Shown here: in pieces, positions 34,271 to 43,572 of the stretch
Position numbering within the stretch: position 1 is the stretch's first letter
How the letters are laid out: every line of letters begins with the position of its first letter
Source of the DNA: Flavobacterium sp.
GTDB lineage: Bacteria; Bacteroidota; Bacteroidia; Flavobacteriales; Flavobacteriaceae
NCBI RefSeq assembly: GCF_013822155.1
Contig: NZ_PNJW01000005.1
Span: 1-64,000, forward strand
Reading direction: 5' to 3'
Length of the DNA: 64,000 bases
Notes under the pieces: model-generated
The model's database searches: none
Seen by the model: only the letters and a program-made list of their open reading frames with translations
Told to the model about the DNA's origin: nothing
Translations under genes and position numbers: made by a program

Positions 34271-34669
34271 ATGAAAAACTTCAATTCAAAATCTGTTAAT
34301 CTATTTTTATTCTGTTTTATTTTTTGTCAAATGTTGACCTCACAAAATCTGAATAATCAAAAAAATAATAATAGAATTATTGCAGAAAATGAACTAGAAA
34401 TTGCTTTATCAAAAAAATCTGTAAACAACTTCAGTCAAAAAGAAACGATAATAAAAGACTCATTATCTGCAATCTCTATTGCTGAAACTATTTTGTTCAA
34501 TATTTTTGATAAAACTTCAATCTTAGAGCAAAAACCCTATGATATTCATCATATTAATAACTATTGGATTATCTCAGGGATTCTTCCAAAAGGTTATAAA
34601 GGAGGTACATTTTTAATAATAATTGATGACCGTAATTCAGAAGTAATAAGAATTACTCACGGAAAATAA
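34271..34669 (+). CDS. exported NTF2-fold immunity-like protein (YbbC/YhhH type)
   Basis: 132 residues from ATG 34271, where a signal peptide begins (VNLFLFCFIFCQMLTSQ). An open frame extends back to 34205, but those residues do not resemble a signal. The C-terminal 65 residues match the NTF2-fold immunity pattern: SAISIAETILFNIF, then KPYDIHHINNYWIISGILPKG, GGTFLIIIDDRN and a final strand. Related proteins neutralise toxins in polymorphic toxin systems. No toxin gene is adjacent, and the gene is wedged between two mevalonate-pathway genes, so it looks like an orphan or a domesticated insertion. Confidence 0.65.
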   Translation: MKNFNSKSVNLFLFCFIFCQMLTSQNLNNQKNNNRIIAENELEIALSKKSVNNFSQKETIIKDSLSAISIAETILFNIFDKTSILEQKPYDIHHINNYWIISGILPKGYKGGTFLIIIDDRNSEVIRITHGK

Positions 34670-34675
34670 ATCACC

Positions 34676-35593
34676 TTGAAAAAAACTTTTTACAGCAACG
34701 GAAAATTACTTCTAACCGGAGAATATGTCGTTTTAGATGGAGCACTTGCCTTGGCATTGCCTACAAAATTTGGCCAAAAATTATTGGTAGAACCCGGCAA
34801 AGCAAACGAAATTAGTTGGAAAAGCATTGATGCCGATGGAAGCACTTGGTTTGAAGAGGTGTTTTCTTTTGATTCTATCGTTAAGGAGAATAAAACGATA
34901 AGCGACAATCCTATTCATAAAACATTGATTGAAATTTTACACGAAGCTTTTCAGATGAAACCGGATTTTCTGTTAGGAAATAATGGCTATACTATCGAAA
35001 CAAATTTATCCTTCCCAAAAAACTGGGGATTAGGCACCTCTTCCACACTAATTAATAACATTGGACAATGGTTAGAGCTTGATGCCTTTGAATTATTACA
35101 ACGAAGTTTTGGAGGAAGCGGTTATGATATTGCCTGTGCTAAAAAAGATAATCCGATTATCTATCAATTAATAAATAATCAACCCAATTATAAAAAAGTA
35201 GCTTTTTATCCAGAATTTAGAAATCACTTATATTTTGTGTATTTGAATAGAAAGCAAAGTAGTAAATCGGCAATTGCAAATTACATCAATAAGCAAAATG
35301 AAATTGGAAAAACGATTGAAAAAATAAACGCCATTACTAAGTCCGTTTTATCAACTGCTGATTTAAAAACCTTTGCTTATGAAATGGAAAAGCATGAAAG
35401 CATCCTTAGTGAAGTCTTAGAGATGAATACCATTAAAGAAGCTTTTTTTGATGATTATAAAGGTGTAATCAAAAGTTTAGGTGCTTGGGGCGGAGATTTT
35501 GTATTAGCCATTTCAAAGGAGAATCCTTCCGGCTATTTTAAAGAAAGAGGTTTTGATACAGTTATTCGTTATGATGATATGATTTTAAAATAG
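34676..35593 (+). CDS. GHMP-family kinase (mevalonate kinase-like)
   Basis: 305 residues. The N-terminal strand YSNGKLLLTGEYVVLDGALALALP is the GHMP start, and NWGLGTSSTLINNIGQW carries the ATP-binding GLGTSS loop (about residues 120-125). A GGSGYDIA segment follows. The C-terminal GAWGGDFVLAIS is the third conserved block. It probably phosphorylates mevalonate or phosphomevalonate, as expected downstream of HMG-CoA reductase. The first codon is TTG at 34676; no ATG keeps the N-terminal strand. It ends before a strong terminator shared with the convergent foldase gene. Confidence 0.85.
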   Translation: MKKTFYSNGKLLLTGEYVVLDGALALALPTKFGQKLLVEPGKANEISWKSIDADGSTWFEEVFSFDSIVKENKTISDNPIHKTLIEILHEAFQMKPDFLLGNNGYTIETNLSFPKNWGLGTSSTLINNIGQWLELDAFELLQRSFGGSGYDIACAKKDNPIIYQLINNQPNYKKVAFYPEFRNHLYFVYLNRKQSSKSAIANYINKQNEIGKTIEKINAITKSVLSTADLKTFAYEMEKHESILSEVLEMNTIKEAFFDDYKGVIKSLGAWGGDFVLAISKENPSGYFKERGFDTVIRYDDMILK

Positions 35594-35635
35594 AAACTTC
35601 TGCTCTCTCGAATTTGCATATCCAGCTATAAAAAC

Positions 35636-35668
35636 AAAAAATCCCAACTTATCGGTTGGGATTTTTTT
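35636..35668. terminator. bidirectional terminator
   Basis: AAAAAATCCCAAC (35636-35648) pairs with GTTGGGATTTTTT (35655-35667), loop of 6, with A/T runs on both sides. It serves both the GHMP kinase gene and the convergent foldase gene. Confidence 0.88.
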
Positions 35669-35685
35669 TAAACATACAGTTTGAA

Positions 35686-37788
35686 TTAATAATTAAACTG
35701 GAATCTATTGTCTTTAATTTCTGCTTTATCTTTTAAGGCTGAGAATACGCGATTCACACCCGATGCATTTTGAGATTTTAACGCATTGAGTTGAGCGGAA
35801 TAATCTTGAGTTGGCAATGCTTTTGTTACTTTAGTTGTTTTAACAACAAAAACACTTGCATTTCCTTCAATTGGAGCAGAAATCTTGTTTGCAGGAGTTG
35901 AAAAGGCAAAACCAACAACTTTTGGTTCATAACCTAAAGTAGCCACTACAGGATTCTCTAACGTTACATCAGCAGCATTTTGAACCTGAACAGCATTTGC
36001 TGTTGCCATAGCTTCCAAGGTAGCTCCTTTCATTTTTGCCATTATTTTTTCGGCTTTCTTTTTATTTTTCAAGATTGGTTCCACTTGAAGGCGAGCATCT
36101 TCAATATTCAATAAACCTTCTTCATTTACTTTTTTAAGTTTCGCAATTAAATGTCCCACTTTAGCAATTTCAAATCTTTTTACGTCGTTCACTTCAGTAT
36201 CACTTTCAAAAGCCCAACGAATTACTTGTCTTTGAGCTCCCATTTGTCCTAATGTCTCATCTAACGCTTTTACGCGAACAGGAGGAACAACAGTAAGTTT
36301 TGCTTCTTTAACAGCTGCTTCAAATGATTTTTCAGTCGCTGCTAATTCAAATTTAACGGCATTAGTATAGGCAACCTCAGCTGTTTTTTCAGAAGCTTCA
36401 ATTTTTTGAGCAATTGTCGCTAAACGGATTGCATCTTGTTTATCCGTCACTTTAATAATATGATAACCAAACTCAGTTTCAACTAAACCAACTTTTCCAA
36501 TTGGGTTATTAAACACGAAATCGTTAAATGCAGGAACCATTTGACCTGGACCAAAGAAATCTAAATCACCCCCTTTTTGAGCGGAACCTTGGTCTTCAGA
36601 TGCTGTAAATGCCAACATGGTAAATGAATCCGGGTTTGCATTAATCTGTCCTAATAACTCTTCCGCTTTTACTTTAGCTTGTTCTTTTGTTCTGTCTTCT
36701 TTTGGTTGAGCTTTTGATCCGGTAAAACTGATTAAAATGTGGCTTGCTCTGGCTTTAGCTCCAGCTTTTCTACCCATAGAACGGCTTAAGGCATAATATT
36801 CACCATATATATAAGGACCATAAATTTGTCCTTCCGGTAAATTAAAAATTTGCTCAGCATGTTCAGCAGGTAAATCTGATTTACCTACATATGTTGAATC
36901 ATATGGAAAATCAGAATTTGCATTAACAAATTCAATTACATTTTTTGTATTTGAAAAACCTGCAATGGTATCATTAGTAGATGTTTCATTATTGTAAACC
37001 ACTTTAGAATTCAATAAAGAAGCTACTTTATTTTTAATTTCAGTTTTATCCGCATCGGAGGGTTTGTCTTCAATTACAACATATTCAATCTCTCTTGTTT
37101 CTTCTGCTTTATATTTTTTCTCGTTCTTTTTCATGTATTCGATTATTTCTTCATCCGTAACTTTTACATCACTGTCTTTAATTGAAGAAAAAGGAACCGC
37201 TACGAAATCAAACGTAACTTTATTATTTTGCAAGTTATATTTAAATTTTGCATCGTTTTGAGTTGTGAAAAATCCACCTTTCACTAACGAGCTGTAAATT
37301 TGATATTTTGAATTAATATTGGCATTCTTTTCAGTAGATTCAAAATATTCCACTTCTTGTGGATTAGAACTTGCTTTGATATACTCTCTATATTTATTGA
37401 TATCAAATTGTTTTAACTCATTTTGAAAACTTGGATTTTGACCAAAATTTGGATCGCTTTTCAAGGTTTCAATTAAGTGTTTTTCGCTTATTCTAATACC
37501 TAATTTCTCTAATTCTTCTGTTAAAAGAGCAACATTTACTTCTTGATCCCAAACACGGTTTACTGCTTGAATGGTAGACATTCCTTGACCCCCTTTTTCA
37601 GTGTTACCCACCTTCAAACGGAATTCTTCGAAAGCAATATCCTTTCCATTAATACTACCAACATTTGTTGAAGTTTGAGCAAAGCCACCGCTTTGAATTA
37701 CGTCAGCCAATACAAAAGAGAATAATGCCAAAGCAATAATCACAATTAGAATAAATGAACGTTGTCTAATTTTTCCTAAAATCGCCAT
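35686..37788 (-). CDS. peptidyl-prolyl isomerase, PpiD/SurA-like foldase
   Basis: 700 residues. One N-terminal membrane helix (about 12-30, ILIVIIALALFSFVLA) anchors a large periplasmic part. A SurA_N-like helical chaperone region (about 35-220) and a parvulin PpiC domain (about 345-450, starting ASHILISF and ending GYHIIKV) are seen, followed by a C-terminal helical region. It is predicted to help folding of outer-membrane and exported proteins. It follows the hemolysin gene by 188 bases, so it probably has its own promoter, although none with the consensus was found. Confidence 0.92.
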   Translation of the reverse strand: MAILGKIRQRSFILIVIIALALFSFVLADVIQSGGFAQTSTNVGSINGKDIAFEEFRLKVGNTEKGGQGMSTIQAVNRVWDQEVNVALLTEELEKLGIRISEKHLIETLKSDPNFGQNPSFQNELKQFDINKYREYIKASSNPQEVEYFESTEKNANINSKYQIYSSLVKGGFFTTQNDAKFKYNLQNNKVTFDFVAVPFSSIKDSDVKVTDEEIIEYMKKNEKKYKAEETREIEYVVIEDKPSDADKTEIKNKVASLLNSKVVYNNETSTNDTIAGFSNTKNVIEFVNANSDFPYDSTYVGKSDLPAEHAEQIFNLPEGQIYGPYIYGEYYALSRSMGRKAGAKARASHILISFTGSKAQPKEDRTKEQAKVKAEELLGQINANPDSFTMLAFTASEDQGSAQKGGDLDFFGPGQMVPAFNDFVFNNPIGKVGLVETEFGYHIIKVTDKQDAIRLATIAQKIEASEKTAEVAYTNAVKFELAATEKSFEAAVKEAKLTVVPPVRVKALDETLGQMGAQRQVIRWAFESDTEVNDVKRFEIAKVGHLIAKLKKVNEEGLLNIEDARLQVEPILKNKKKAEKIMAKMKGATLEAMATANAVQVQNAADVTLENPVVATLGYEPKVVGFAFSTPANKISAPIEGNASVFVVKTTKVTKALPTQDYSAQLNALKSQNASGVNRVFSALKDKAEIKDNRFQFNY

Positions 37789-37976
37789 TTTATTTATGTT
37801 TTATTTTTATTTCAGTTTGCGAAAATACAATTATCTATGAAATAATTATAAAGAAATCGAGATAATTTGTGTAATTTTTGCATGTCCCACTCTATTCCAA
37901 CTTAAATAAAAGTAGATTGGCTTTAATACTAAGAAAATGTGAGCCTAAATATAGGAATAGTATGAGCAGTAATGCT

Positions 37977-39242
37977 TTAATTCGTAATTGTCAAAGTCAC
38001 CAATTCAATTTTTCTATTCGAGGCTTCTTCAATTACAAAATGAAAATTTTCGACCGAAATTTTTTCTCCTTTAGAAGGAAATTCTTTGGTATGATTTATA
38101 ATAAAACCTCCTAAAGTTGAATAGGAATCTTCTTCAGGTATATTTAATTTATAGGTTTCATTAATATATTCTACATCCAAACGAGTTGAAAAACGGAATT
38201 GCTTCTCGTTTATTTGCTCCTCAACCAGTGTTTCATCCTTATCATGTTCATCTTCAATTTCTCCAAAAAGTTCTTCAACTATATCTTCAACTGTAATCAT
38301 TCCTGATGTTCCGCCATATTCGTCGAGTACAATGGCTACACTTTTCCTTTTTTTGGTAAGTAAATCGAGTACATCTTTGATAAACATTGTTTCAGGCACA
38401 AACTCAACAGAAATCATTACTGATTTAATTGTTTTTGGTTTTCTGAAAAGTTCAAAAGAATGCACATATCCAATGATATCATCTAAAGATGATTGAAATA
38501 CTAAAATTTTAGAATAACCTGTTTCTATAAATAATTGTTTTATTTCACTAACGGTATCATGAATTTCTACTGCCGCAATTTCAGTTCTAGGAATCATTAT
38601 ATCTCTGGCTTTTACACCGGAAAATTCTAATGCATTTTGAAACATTAAAATTTCAGAATCGACCGATTCGTGGTCTTCAACAGAGTTCATTTGTTCTGAA
38701 ATAAAATTTCCAAGTTCTACTTTACTAAAAAACAATTGTGTTTCATCTCCTTGTGTTTTAAATACTTTTTTCAAGACAAAATCTGAAATCCAGATAGTGA
38801 ATGCGGAAATAAAATATAACAATTGATAGAAAAAATAGGCCGGAACAGCAAAAATTTTCATGCAATTATTAGCGTAAATTTGGAAAAATACTTTCGGTAA
38901 AAACTCTGCTGTGATAAGAATTACAGCTGTTGATATCAAGGTTTGAATCATCAATATCTGAAAAGGCAAATTATGAATTTCTAAATAATCCGGAAACAAT
39001 AATTTGATAATCAGATCACCCATCATAAATCCATAAACAACTAGTGCTATATTGTTCCCCACTAACATGGAAGCAATAAACATGGAAGGCTTTTCAGTAA
39101 TTTTAGTCAAAATTTTGGCAACAAAACCCTCTTGTAGCTTTTCAATACCCAAATAAACTTTATTTGAGGAAACAAAGGCAATTTCCATCCCGGAAAAGAA
39201 TGCTGAAAGCAGTAAACAGATGATGATAATACTGACTTCCAT
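37977..39242 (-). CDS. hemolysin-family protein (CNNM, CBS and CorC_HlyC domains)
   Basis: 421 residues. An N-terminal CNNM/DUF21 domain with about four helices (1-175), a CBS pair (about 200-325, with ARDIMIPRTEI and DEYGGTSGMITVEDIVEELFG) and a C-terminal CorC_HlyC domain (340-420). Homologues are linked to Mg2+/Co2+ export or membrane maintenance. GldE of gliding motility belongs to the same superfamily, but this copy lies in the lptC-coaX cluster rather than with other gld genes. A start at ATG 39242, 6 bases after the small membrane gene, implies coupling. Confidence 0.9.
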   Translation of the reverse strand: MEVSIIIICLLLSAFFSGMEIAFVSSNKVYLGIEKLQEGFVAKILTKITEKPSMFIASMLVGNNIALVVYGFMMGDLIIKLLFPDYLEIHNLPFQILMIQTLISTAVILITAEFLPKVFFQIYANNCMKIFAVPAYFFYQLLYFISAFTIWISDFVLKKVFKTQGDETQLFFSKVELGNFISEQMNSVEDHESVDSEILMFQNALEFSGVKARDIMIPRTEIAAVEIHDTVSEIKQLFIETGYSKILVFQSSLDDIIGYVHSFELFRKPKTIKSVMISVEFVPETMFIKDVLDLLTKKRKSVAIVLDEYGGTSGMITVEDIVEELFGEIEDEHDKDETLVEEQINEKQFRFSTRLDVEYINETYKLNIPEEDSYSTLGGFIINHTKEFPSKGEKISVENFHFVIEEASNRKIELVTLTITN

Positions 39243-39248
39243 ACAGAA

Positions 39249-39440
39249 TTACTTTTTATCTTGGTTATTCATTTTCTTCATAAACTTTCGTCTGAAAAAA
39301 AACATAAAAATAGCCATCGCCGCAAAAAAGAACATCATCCACGGACTTTTTTCTTCAGAATTTAAATTTATAAATCCTTGGTAAATAAAAAATCCTGCTG
39401 CAAAAAGATAAAAGTATTGTATGTATTTAAGGTAAGTCAT
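39249..39440 (-). CDS. small two-helix membrane protein
   Basis: 63 residues with two helices (about 6-22 and 34-52) and a strongly basic end (RRKFMKKMNNQDKK). No family is named. It is placed between lptC (41 bases) and the hemolysin gene (6 bases) in the same direction, so it is a member of the operon. It is too short for a functional inference. Confidence 0.7.
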   Translation of the reverse strand: MTYLKYIQYFYLFAAGFFIYQGFINLNSEEKSPWMMFFFAAMAIFMFFFRRKFMKKMNNQDKK

Positions 39441-39481
39441 AATTTAATGAAAGGTATTAGGTTAAAGGTTTTTAATTTGAT

Positions 39482-40036
39482 TTACTCAGTATCATTTATC
39501 AAACCATACACTTTTTGGAAATTAATTCGTTTGAAATCTTTACTAAAATCTAGACCTTCACCTGTTGAAAGTCCTTTATTAGGGTCCGTAAATTTAAACT
39601 TTTTTTCCGTAAAAAACCATTCATTTTTTTGGTCGTAATACAACTGTTCTGTTTCTAAAAATTGCCCGCCATCAGAAGTCATTTTTACATTTCCCTGTAA
39701 ATCGATAATATCTGTGCCCTTAAAAGTGATTGCGTAATCCGCATTGATGAAGTTCTTTTTGCCTCTTTCATCAAAAAGAGTTACTTCTATTCCTTTTGGG
39801 AATTCCGTAAACGGGTATTGAACTGTACCGTAATCAAACATTTTCGTGCTAATCAAAATGGCTTTGATTCTACCGGAATCGGTATATTTTAAATTCACCG
39901 AATCCGCTTCTCCAGAAGCCATAAATTCAGAAATATTAATTTTCTGAATTTCTTTAAAATTACTTTCACATGCAAAAAACAATGTCACAGCAAATGCTGT
40001 GACACTGAAATTTATTATTTTTTTTATGCTAAGCAT
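39482..40036 (-). CDS. lptC: LPS export periplasmic lipoprotein LptC
   Basis: 184 residues. Signal and lipobox (VTLFFACES, Cys23) anchor it, and the remainder is the OstA/LptC beta-jellyroll: short strands such as GTVQYPFTEFPKGIEVTLFD and FKGTDIIDLQGNVKM. LptC connects the LptBFG exporter to the LptA bridge, carrying LPS to the outer membrane. In Bacteroidota it is a lipoprotein rather than a bitopic protein. It starts 4 bases after the TPR gene ends, which implies an operon. Confidence 0.87.
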   Translation of the reverse strand: MLSIKKIINFSVTAFAVTLFFACESNFKEIQKINISEFMASGEADSVNLKYTDSGRIKAILISTKMFDYGTVQYPFTEFPKGIEVTLFDERGKKNFINADYAITFKGTDIIDLQGNVKMTSDGGQFLETEQLYYDQKNEWFFTEKKFKFTDPNKGLSTGEGLDFSKDFKRINFQKVYGLINDTE

Positions 40037-40040
40037 TTAG

Positions 40041-41399
40041 TTACAAATTTGGTACTGTAACACATTTACCAACCCAACATTTGAAACAGATACTTTGACC
40101 CGCTCTTCCTGAGTTAAAAATTTCTTGTTTAGAAGGAGCCAATTTATCGTAAGAGGAAGCTGCTGCATTTCCGGATGCTGTTCCTGCTTTTCTCGCCGTT
40201 TGAGCTGCTAACCAATAAATTGCTCTTTTTTCAAATGGATCATTTCCACAGTCATTCGCACTATTAGCATACAATTGAGCAATATAAACATGAGCTTCTC
40301 CAAAGGATGGTTTTGTCGCCAATGCTTTTTCAGCATATGCTCTTGCTTGAACTTTGTTCCCGTTTCCATAAATATTTCTGGAAATTGTGTAATAAACATT
40401 TGCTTTTTTAGTGTTATCTTTTTGTAATTCAGCAGACTGATTAAAATATTCTAAAGCTTTAGCAGTATTCTTTTTTGTGTAAAAAGATACTCCCAAGTTA
40501 TAGGCAGATTCAGCTGTTGGATTTAAAGAATGTAATGCATCTGAAATTTTTGAAAACAACGGGTCAGATGAACATCCTTTTTTGTCTAAACGATCTGCTG
40601 CTCTTTTTAACCATTCAGCATCGCCTTTTTTCTCCTCAAAACTAGCTCCCAAAAATGGTATTAAACGCTCACAAGTTGCTAATTGGGCAATCTTAGCATC
40701 CATACTGGAATGAATAGTTTCGAAAGCATCTAAATTAATTTGATGATTTTCTTTTGCTCTTTTCTCTTTATCAGTTAATTCTGTTCCACTTTCTTCTTTT
40801 TGCAGTAAAACATCTAAGGCATCTGAAACCCCTTTTTCTTCTTCATCAATTTTATCAGAAACTTGGTCATATTTATTGAAAAGATCTTGTAATTTAATTC
40901 CGTTTTTGTTTGCTTCAAAATCATTCACATAAATTTCAAAGTAAACATATAATGCTTTTGGATTACTGAAATTATCTTTATCATTTTTGAAAGCAGAATC
41001 TAATAGTTGGTAAACTTCATCGGAAGTACCACTGTTGTTTTCAAAAAGTACCATTGCTTTTTTAACTTCAATTCCTTTTGCTTTAGCAGGAAAATTAGTT
41101 TTAAATTCATCTTGTAATTTAATAAAATCACGCACTTCCTTTTCTTTATCTGCAGGTGTTTTAGCGTTATCAATTCTGGAATTGATAATTCTTTCACCAT
41201 AAATATAAATAGCTTCACTAAAGGAAGGGCAATCTTTTCTTAACTCTTGAAGATGTTTATAGGTTTCTTCTCCATAGTTTTTTGTTTTTGCCATTTCAGC
41301 AAAAATTGATAGTTTTTCTGCACAGTTTGCAGCACTTTGGGCAAAGCCATTAAACGTTACTAGTATAAAGGCAAATAAAATAATTACTTTAGTTTTCAT
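40041..41399 (-). CDS. exported TPR-repeat protein
   Basis: 452 residues from ATG 41399, where a signal peptide begins (KVIILFAFILVTFNGFAQ). A longer open frame to 41453 overlaps the upstream gene and lacks a signal. TPR units are seen in the C-terminal third (AYNLGVSFYTKKNTAKALEY, ARAYAEKALATKPSFGEAH). Cysteines near the C-terminus (SICFKCWVGKC) could bind metal or form disulfides. The role is unknown. The set OMP-TPR-LptC suggests an envelope assembly job. Confidence 0.8.
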   Translation of the reverse strand: MKTKVIILFAFILVTFNGFAQSAANCAEKLSIFAEMAKTKNYGEETYKHLQELRKDCPSFSEAIYIYGERIINSRIDNAKTPADKEKEVRDFIKLQDEFKTNFPAKAKGIEVKKAMVLFENNSGTSDEVYQLLDSAFKNDKDNFSNPKALYVYFEIYVNDFEANKNGIKLQDLFNKYDQVSDKIDEEEKGVSDALDVLLQKEESGTELTDKEKRAKENHQINLDAFETIHSSMDAKIAQLATCERLIPFLGASFEEKKGDAEWLKRAADRLDKKGCSSDPLFSKISDALHSLNPTAESAYNLGVSFYTKKNTAKALEYFNQSAELQKDNTKKANVYYTISRNIYGNGNKVQARAYAEKALATKPSFGEAHVYIAQLYANSANDCGNDPFEKRAIYWLAAQTARKAGTASGNAAASSYDKLAPSKQEIFNSGRAGQSICFKCWVGKCVTVPNL

Positions 41400-41418
41400 A
41401 ATATTAAAAATTTCTCTT

Positions 41419-42672
41419 TTAGTCATATTTTCTTTTAATAAACCATTTGTCATTCAATGAAAAACTTACACTTAAGTTTGAATAGTTTTCTTGTATTAGT
41501 CCTGAACTTGTTGTTCCACGCTTACCGAATTCAAAACCAACGTTTACATTGGAGAACGAACCTTTTATTGGTAGACCTAATCCAAAAGTTATGCCAAAAT
41601 TATTAATCGACTCATTATTGACAATTAATCCTGTATTTTGATAATTAAATCCTCCTCTATAAGTTATTCTTTTATAATAACTGGAAAAGGAATTATAATC
41701 CGGCATATAGTAACCTCCAAAACTGTATTTTGTAACATTTTCATAGGAAGCATCGTTTATATCATCAAACCTACTTCCAAAGTTACTGCCTTGCATAAAT
41801 GTAACTTCTGCTCCAACAGACCATTTTCTCACTTCCCCAACACCAAATCCAATTCCAATTTTAGAAGGGTATTTTACTTTAGTATCGTTGACAGGTACAT
41901 CTTCTTCATTAACCACTAATTCCCCAAAAGATTCTGAAAACTGAACTATCGCAATCTTTCTATCATTTGCCAAAGATAAAGTGCTTTCGGGAGAATAAAT
42001 CAAACTTCCAAATATTGTTGTTTTTTTATTGATTAATGTATTATACATCAAACTTGTATTAAAATTAAATCCTGTAATTTCGCTACTGTTTGATTCTCTC
42101 GTTCCATACTGTATACCCGTCAGAAAACTTATATCTTTGGTTGTAATATTACCAAAATTAAAGTTCATATCTGCCCCAACCCGAAAATTTTTATTGATTT
42201 TATAACCTACACCGCCATAAATTTTATTTGTTCCTCCATTTCCTGTGAATCTTGATATTGGCGTACTGTCATCAACATAATTACTTTGAATTTGATAACC
42301 CACGGAAGTAAAAGGCATTACAGCAAACGCAGCTCCAAATCGTTTTGAAATTGGAACAGCTAGGGCAATATAATCTAAGGAAGCTCTATTTGCCGTTTCT
42401 GATTGGTTTTCCGTTTTATACTTCACATAATTTAAATTACCCCCAATCGTAAAAGTTGTATTCATAATATCAGACAAACTCGCAGAATTATTGATATTGA
42501 TATGAATGGAATCGTTTATCATATTTATTCCACCCATAGTCCTTGTTTCAACATTTCCTTTAAACACTAAATCTCCAATTCCGTAAAAAGAATAGGGTGA
42601 GGATGATGCATTTTGAGCATTAGAAAAAAATGAAAATATCAAGCAAAAAATTATAAGAATTTTTTTAATCAT
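41419..42672 (-). CDS. outer-membrane beta-barrel protein
   Basis: 417 residues with signal peptide (ILIIFCLIFSFFSNAQ), then alternating amphipathic strands rich in aromatic residues, ending in a C-terminal Lys/Tyr-rich strand. It resembles FadL/OmpP1-type or PorV-like proteins of Bacteroidota, starting SSPYSFYGIGDL. Its substrate is unknown. It overlaps coaX by 8 bases and is followed by the TPR and LptC genes, so it is part of the envelope operon. Confidence 0.82.
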   Translation of the reverse strand: MIKKILIIFCLIFSFFSNAQNASSSPYSFYGIGDLVFKGNVETRTMGGINMINDSIHININNSASLSDIMNTTFTIGGNLNYVKYKTENQSETANRASLDYIALAVPISKRFGAAFAVMPFTSVGYQIQSNYVDDSTPISRFTGNGGTNKIYGGVGYKINKNFRVGADMNFNFGNITTKDISFLTGIQYGTRESNSSEITGFNFNTSLMYNTLINKKTTIFGSLIYSPESTLSLANDRKIAIVQFSESFGELVVNEEDVPVNDTKVKYPSKIGIGFGVGEVRKWSVGAEVTFMQGSNFGSRFDDINDASYENVTKYSFGGYYMPDYNSFSSYYKRITYRGGFNYQNTGLIVNNESINNFGITFGLGLPIKGSFSNVNVGFEFGKRGTTSSGLIQENYSNLSVSFSLNDKWFIKRKYD

Positions 42673-43399
42673 TGTTGATTTTGTATTGAAAAAATTGGTT
42701 TAAACTTTCTAACAGAAAATTTGAATTGGCAAATATGGTATTTTTTAATCTTTTTGCCAAAAATTCAGCGTCTCCTCCCGTTAAAATTATGGTAAAGTTT
42801 TCATTTTTGTTTTTATACTGCTCAATAAACCCATCTATTTCATGAATTAATCCATTTACAACACCGGAATGAATGGATTGATTTGTGGAATTTCCAATAA
42901 AATTTGGAGGCTCTTCCAAGGTTAATAATGGCAATTTTGAGGTGAATTGATGCAATGACTCGTATCTCAATCGAAGTCCGGGAGAAATAGCTCCGCCCCA
43001 ATACCTGTTTTCATCATCTATAAAATCATATGTAACACAAGTACCCGCATCAATAACTAATTTATTTTTTTTGGGAAAAAGCAAAGTAGCTCCTGTTGCC
43101 AGTACCATTCTGTCAATTCCTAATGTAGTTGGTGTTGCATATTTATTTTGAAACGGAAAAATATCCTGATGAGAGACAAAATGAATAGAAATCCTTTCTG
43201 AAAACGAATTAACAGCAATACTATTTTCATTTCCAACCGAAGAAACAATTAAATCAGTGATTTTTGGATTATTTTCTAAAATATTTTCAATGGAATTTTT
43301 AACTTCTACACTTGAAAATACAAATTGATTAATAAGTGTATTTCTCTCATAAACAGCACCTTTAATCCTAGTATTTCCAACATCAATAGCTAAAAGCAT
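42665..43399 (-). CDS. coaX: type III pantothenate kinase
   Basis: 244 residues. CoaX phosphorylates pantothenate in the first step of CoA synthesis in the cytoplasm. ASKHA-fold motifs are seen: LAIDVGNTRIKGAVY at the start, TLGIDRM (substrate region) and VIDAGTCVTYDF. The length is normal. It begins the minus-strand run coaX-OMP-TPR-lptC-small protein-hemolysin, overlapping the OMP gene by 8 bases. A TATCTTCG variant -7 element lies 20 bases upstream (43420-43427). Confidence 0.95.
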   Translation of the reverse strand: MLLAIDVGNTRIKGAVYERNTLINQFVFSSVEVKNSIENILENNPKITDLIVSSVGNENSIAVNSFSERISIHFVSHQDIFPFQNKYATPTTLGIDRMVLATGATLLFPKKNKLVIDAGTCVTYDFIDDENRYWGGAISPGLRLRYESLHQFTSKLPLLTLEEPPNFIGNSTNQSIHSGVVNGLIHEIDGFIEQYKNKNENFTIILTGGDAEFLAKRLKNTIFANSNFLLESLNQFFQYKINND

Positions 43400-43419
43400 T
43401 CCGATAGATTTTAAAAAGG

Positions 43420-43427
43420 CGAAGATA
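43420..43427 (-). promoter_or_regulatory. possible -7 element of coaX
   Basis: The minus strand reads TATCTTCG, a variant of TAnnTTTG. No -33 TTTG is found. It is divergent from the tRNA promoter 26 bases away. Confidence 0.35.
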
Positions 43428-43452
43428 CGAATAGATTTTTTTTTATAATTGT

Positions 43453-43483
43453 TTTGGATAAAATAAAAATCGCACTATATTTG
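43453..43483 (+). promoter_or_regulatory. promoter of tRNA-Phe
   Basis: TTTG at 43453-43456, a 19-base spacer and TATATTTG at 43476-43483, a full consensus match. It puts the transcript start about 10 bases before the mature 5' end at 43500. Confidence 0.8.
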
Positions 43484-43499
43484 CACCCGCATTAGCAAC

Positions 43500-43572
43500 G
43501 GTACCTTAGCTCAGATGGTAGAGCAATGGACTGAAAATCCATGTGTCCCTGGTTCGATCCCTGGAGGTACCA
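43500..43572 (+). tRNA. tRNA-Phe (anticodon GAA)
   Basis: A 73-base cloverleaf. Acceptor stem GGTACCT/AGGTACC with discriminator A; D-stem GCTC/GAGC; anticodon stem ATGGA/TCCAT with loop CTGAAAA (anticodon GAA at 43533-43535); T-arm CCTGG TTCGATC CCTGG. CCA is not encoded. A terminator follows directly. The 3' half from the anticodon loop is repeated at 43908. Confidence 0.97.

Noticed and set aside
37789..37976. Small gene in the gap between the hemolysin and foldase genes (frame 37878-38114)
   Set aside because: The frame runs antisense into the hemolysin coding end and shows no ribosome site or family pattern. The gap is AT-rich, with no clear consensus promoter found.
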